DNA of 6,328 nt, taken from Rickettsiales bacterium. Its GTDB lineage: Bacteria; Pseudomonadota; Alphaproteobacteria; Rickettsiales; UBA1997. The notes beneath the pieces were generated by a model. The model did not search any database, was not told the origin of the DNA, and was given only the letters and a program-made list of their open reading frames with translations. A program made the translations under genes and the position numbers. This document shows, one piece after another, positions 5,009-6,328 of the stretch; the stretch's first letter is position 1; each line of letters starts with the position of its first letter. Location: contig CANKYC010000064.1 of assembly GCA_947487845.1 (NCBI GenBank), forward strand, positions 1-6,328, given 5' to 3'.

Positions 5009-6328
5009 ATGAAAAACCGCCCGCTCGCAGATCTTTTGCGCCCTGAAAATTTAGAAGATGTAATTGGTCAAGATCATCTTTTTGGTGAATCTGCTTCTTT
5101 AAGCTCGATAATAAAATCAAAAAATGTTCCCTCGATGATTCTTTGGGGGCCGCCGGGAGTTGGAAAAACCACGATTGCCAAAGCTTTAGCTAAAATTTCT
5201 CAAGCTGATTTTATTGCAATTTCGGCCATAAATTCTGGCGCGGCGGATATTAGAAAAGTTATTGACCAAGCCAAAGCGCGACAAATTCGCAGCGATGATT
5301 TTGAAAATTTGTTGGATGTTGTTGAACACAAATCGAGCAAAACCATTTTGATGATTGATGAAATTCACCATTTTAACAAAACGCAGCAAGATCTTTTTTT
5401 ACCATTCATTGAAGATGGTACGATAATTTTGATTGGAACCACAACTGAAAATCCTTCGTTCCAGCTTAATTCGGCGCTACTTTCGCGCTGTAAAGTTATA
5501 ACTTTAAAAATTCTTGATGAAGCGGCGCTGGAAAAAATTATTGAGCGCGCCGAAAAAGTTTTAAAAAAGAAATTACCAATTTCAAAAGATGCGCGCCGAA
5601 GCTTGGTAAATCTCGCTTGCGGCGATGCGCGTTATTTGCTTAATGCTTGCGAAGAATTATTTTTACTCGATTTAAAAAAAGAAATTTCTACCAATCAACT
5701 GTTAGATATAATTTCCAAACGCGCCGCCCATTTTGATAAAAAAGGCGATTTTCATTATAATTTAATCAGCGCCTTTCATAAAAGTTTGCGCGGTTCTGAT
5801 GTTGATGCCGCGCTTTATTATTTGGCGCGTATGATTGAAGCCAAACAAGATCCTTATTATATTTTGCGCCGTCTCGCGCGCTTTGCGACTGAAGATGTTG
5901 GAATGGCTGATCCAAACGCGCTTTTACAAGTTATGGCGGCGAAAGAAAATTATGATTTTTTGGGTTATCCAGAAGGTGATTACGCTTTAAGTCACGCCAC
6001 GATTTATTTGGCAACCGCGCCAAAATCTAACGCCAGTTATTTGGCGCATAAGGCTGCAATTGAAGTCGCCGCCCAAACTACAAAATTAATGCCGCCAAAA
6101 AATATTTTAAACGCGCCAACTAAAATTATGAAAGAGCAAGATTACGGCAAAGGTTATATTTACGATCACGATACGCCAAATTGCTTTTCAGGACAAGAAT
6201 TTTTGCCACCAGAATTGCTGGAAAAAGAGCGCCCGAAATTCTACGAACCAAATGAACGCGGCTTTGAAAGAGATGTGAAAAAGCGAATGGAATATTGGGA
6301 AAATTTGCGCAAAAAAATTCGCGGAGAA
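5009..6328 (+). CDS. rarA: Replication-associated recombination protein A (RarA/MgsA), AAA+ ATPase; 3' end outside window
   Basis: RarA (MgsA; Mgs1/WRNIP1 family) is a clamp-loader-like AAA+ ATPase that acts on DNA at stalled replication forks and interacts with SSB. The frame is open for 440 codons to the last base with no stop. Since the family is about 420-450 residues (E. coli 447) and KKRMEYWENLRKKI is the usual C-terminal segment, only a few residues should be missing. Seen in order: N-terminal RPLADLLRPENLEDVIGQDH (4-23), Walker A GPPGVGKTT (47-55), Walker B ILMIDEIHHFNKTQQD (113-128), sensor 1 GTTTENPSF (143-151), arginine finger LLSR (157-160), sensor 2 GDARYLLNA (205-213), then the helical tetramerisation domain with LRRLARFATEDVG, GYPEG, APKSN and GYGKGY-like DYGKGY. 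Most relatives have HRFNK in the Walker B region; here it is HHFNK. The ATG at 5009 fits the family start but lacks a Shine-Dalgarno sequence. A promoter was not convincingly found. Confidence 0.95.
   Translation, partial: MKNRPLADLLRPENLEDVIGQDHLFGESASLSSIIKSKNVPSMILWGPPGVGKTTIAKALAKISQADFIAISAINSGAADIRKVIDQAKARQIRSDDFENLLDVVEHKSSKTILMIDEIHHFNKTQQDLFLPFIEDGTIILIGTTTENPSFQLNSALLSRCKVITLKILDEAALEKIIERAEKVLKKKLPISKDARRSLVNLACGDARYLLNACEELFLLDLKKEISTNQLLDIISKRAAHFDKKGDFHYNLISAFHKSLRGSDVDAALYYLARMIEAKQDPYYILRRLARFATEDVGMADPNALLQVMAAKENYDFLGYPEGDYALSHATIYLATAPKSNASYLAHKAAIEVAAQTTKLMPPKNILNAPTKIMKEQDYGKGYIYDHDTPNCFSGQEFLPPELLEKERPKFYEPNERGFERDVKKRMEYWENLRKKIRGE

Noticed and set aside
4881..5120. 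Minus-strand ORF of 79 codons whose C-terminal part reads PLTINQK twice and PSPQPSPARGEG
   Set aside because: The peptide is the translation of the repeat arm; PSPQPSPARGEG is the typical spurious product of this dispersed repeat. The rest lies antisense to the start of rarA. Not a gene.
5009..6328. Frameshift or C-terminal extension in rarA because no stop codon is seen
   Set aside because: The length (440 codons) and C-terminal segment match the normal family end. The window simply stops a few codons early.

Overview
The window is an AT-rich bacterial chromosome segment. The deduced Dxs protein reads like an alphaproteobacterial DXS (TPLLD start, HYVFDTP, RRxESEYDxFGAGHSSTSIS, FYYIGPIDGH). 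I therefore infer a low-GC alphaproteobacterium, possibly known only from a metagenome. This is recognition by eye, not a tree.

Layout, left to right. Bases 1-132 are a compact imperfect palindrome with perfect 19-bp terminal inverted repeats, a MITE-like element. It directly abuts a 5'-truncated remnant of a type I restriction-modification methyltransferase gene (hsdM, last ~70 codons, 135-347, plus strand). Converging on it are two minus-strand genes: a 12-TM major facilitator transporter (2240-1089, GTG start) and pdxJ (1108-386), overlapping by 20 bp. A 434-bp divergent spacer (2241-2674) holds a 118-bp tandem duplication, a 79-bp palindromic repeat of the common CACCCTGAG/GTCGAAGGGTG type, and a good sigma70-like promoter for dxs. 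dxs (2675-4600, plus) is complete. A 408-bp spacer (4601-5008) holds a nested inverted repeat of about 284 bp with a 46-bp tandem repeat at its centre. The window ends inside the last codons of rarA/mgsA (5009-6328, plus, no stop reached).

How the genes fit together: Dxs makes 1-deoxy-D-xylulose 5-phosphate (DXP), which feeds isoprenoids (MEP pathway), thiamine and vitamin B6. PdxJ consumes DXP to make pyridoxine 5'-phosphate. The producer and one consumer of DXP are thus divergently arranged around one spacer, with a transporter of unknown substrate translationally overlapping pdxJ. rarA encodes a replication-fork maintenance AAA+ ATPase and has no metabolic link to the others.

The genes are ordinary housekeeping genes. 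The unusual content is in the non-coding DNA: three unrelated palindromic repeat families in 6.3 kb, one apparently placed where it supplies the -35 hexamer of the dxs promoter and another abutting a broken restriction gene. I found no evidence of a new multi-gene system.
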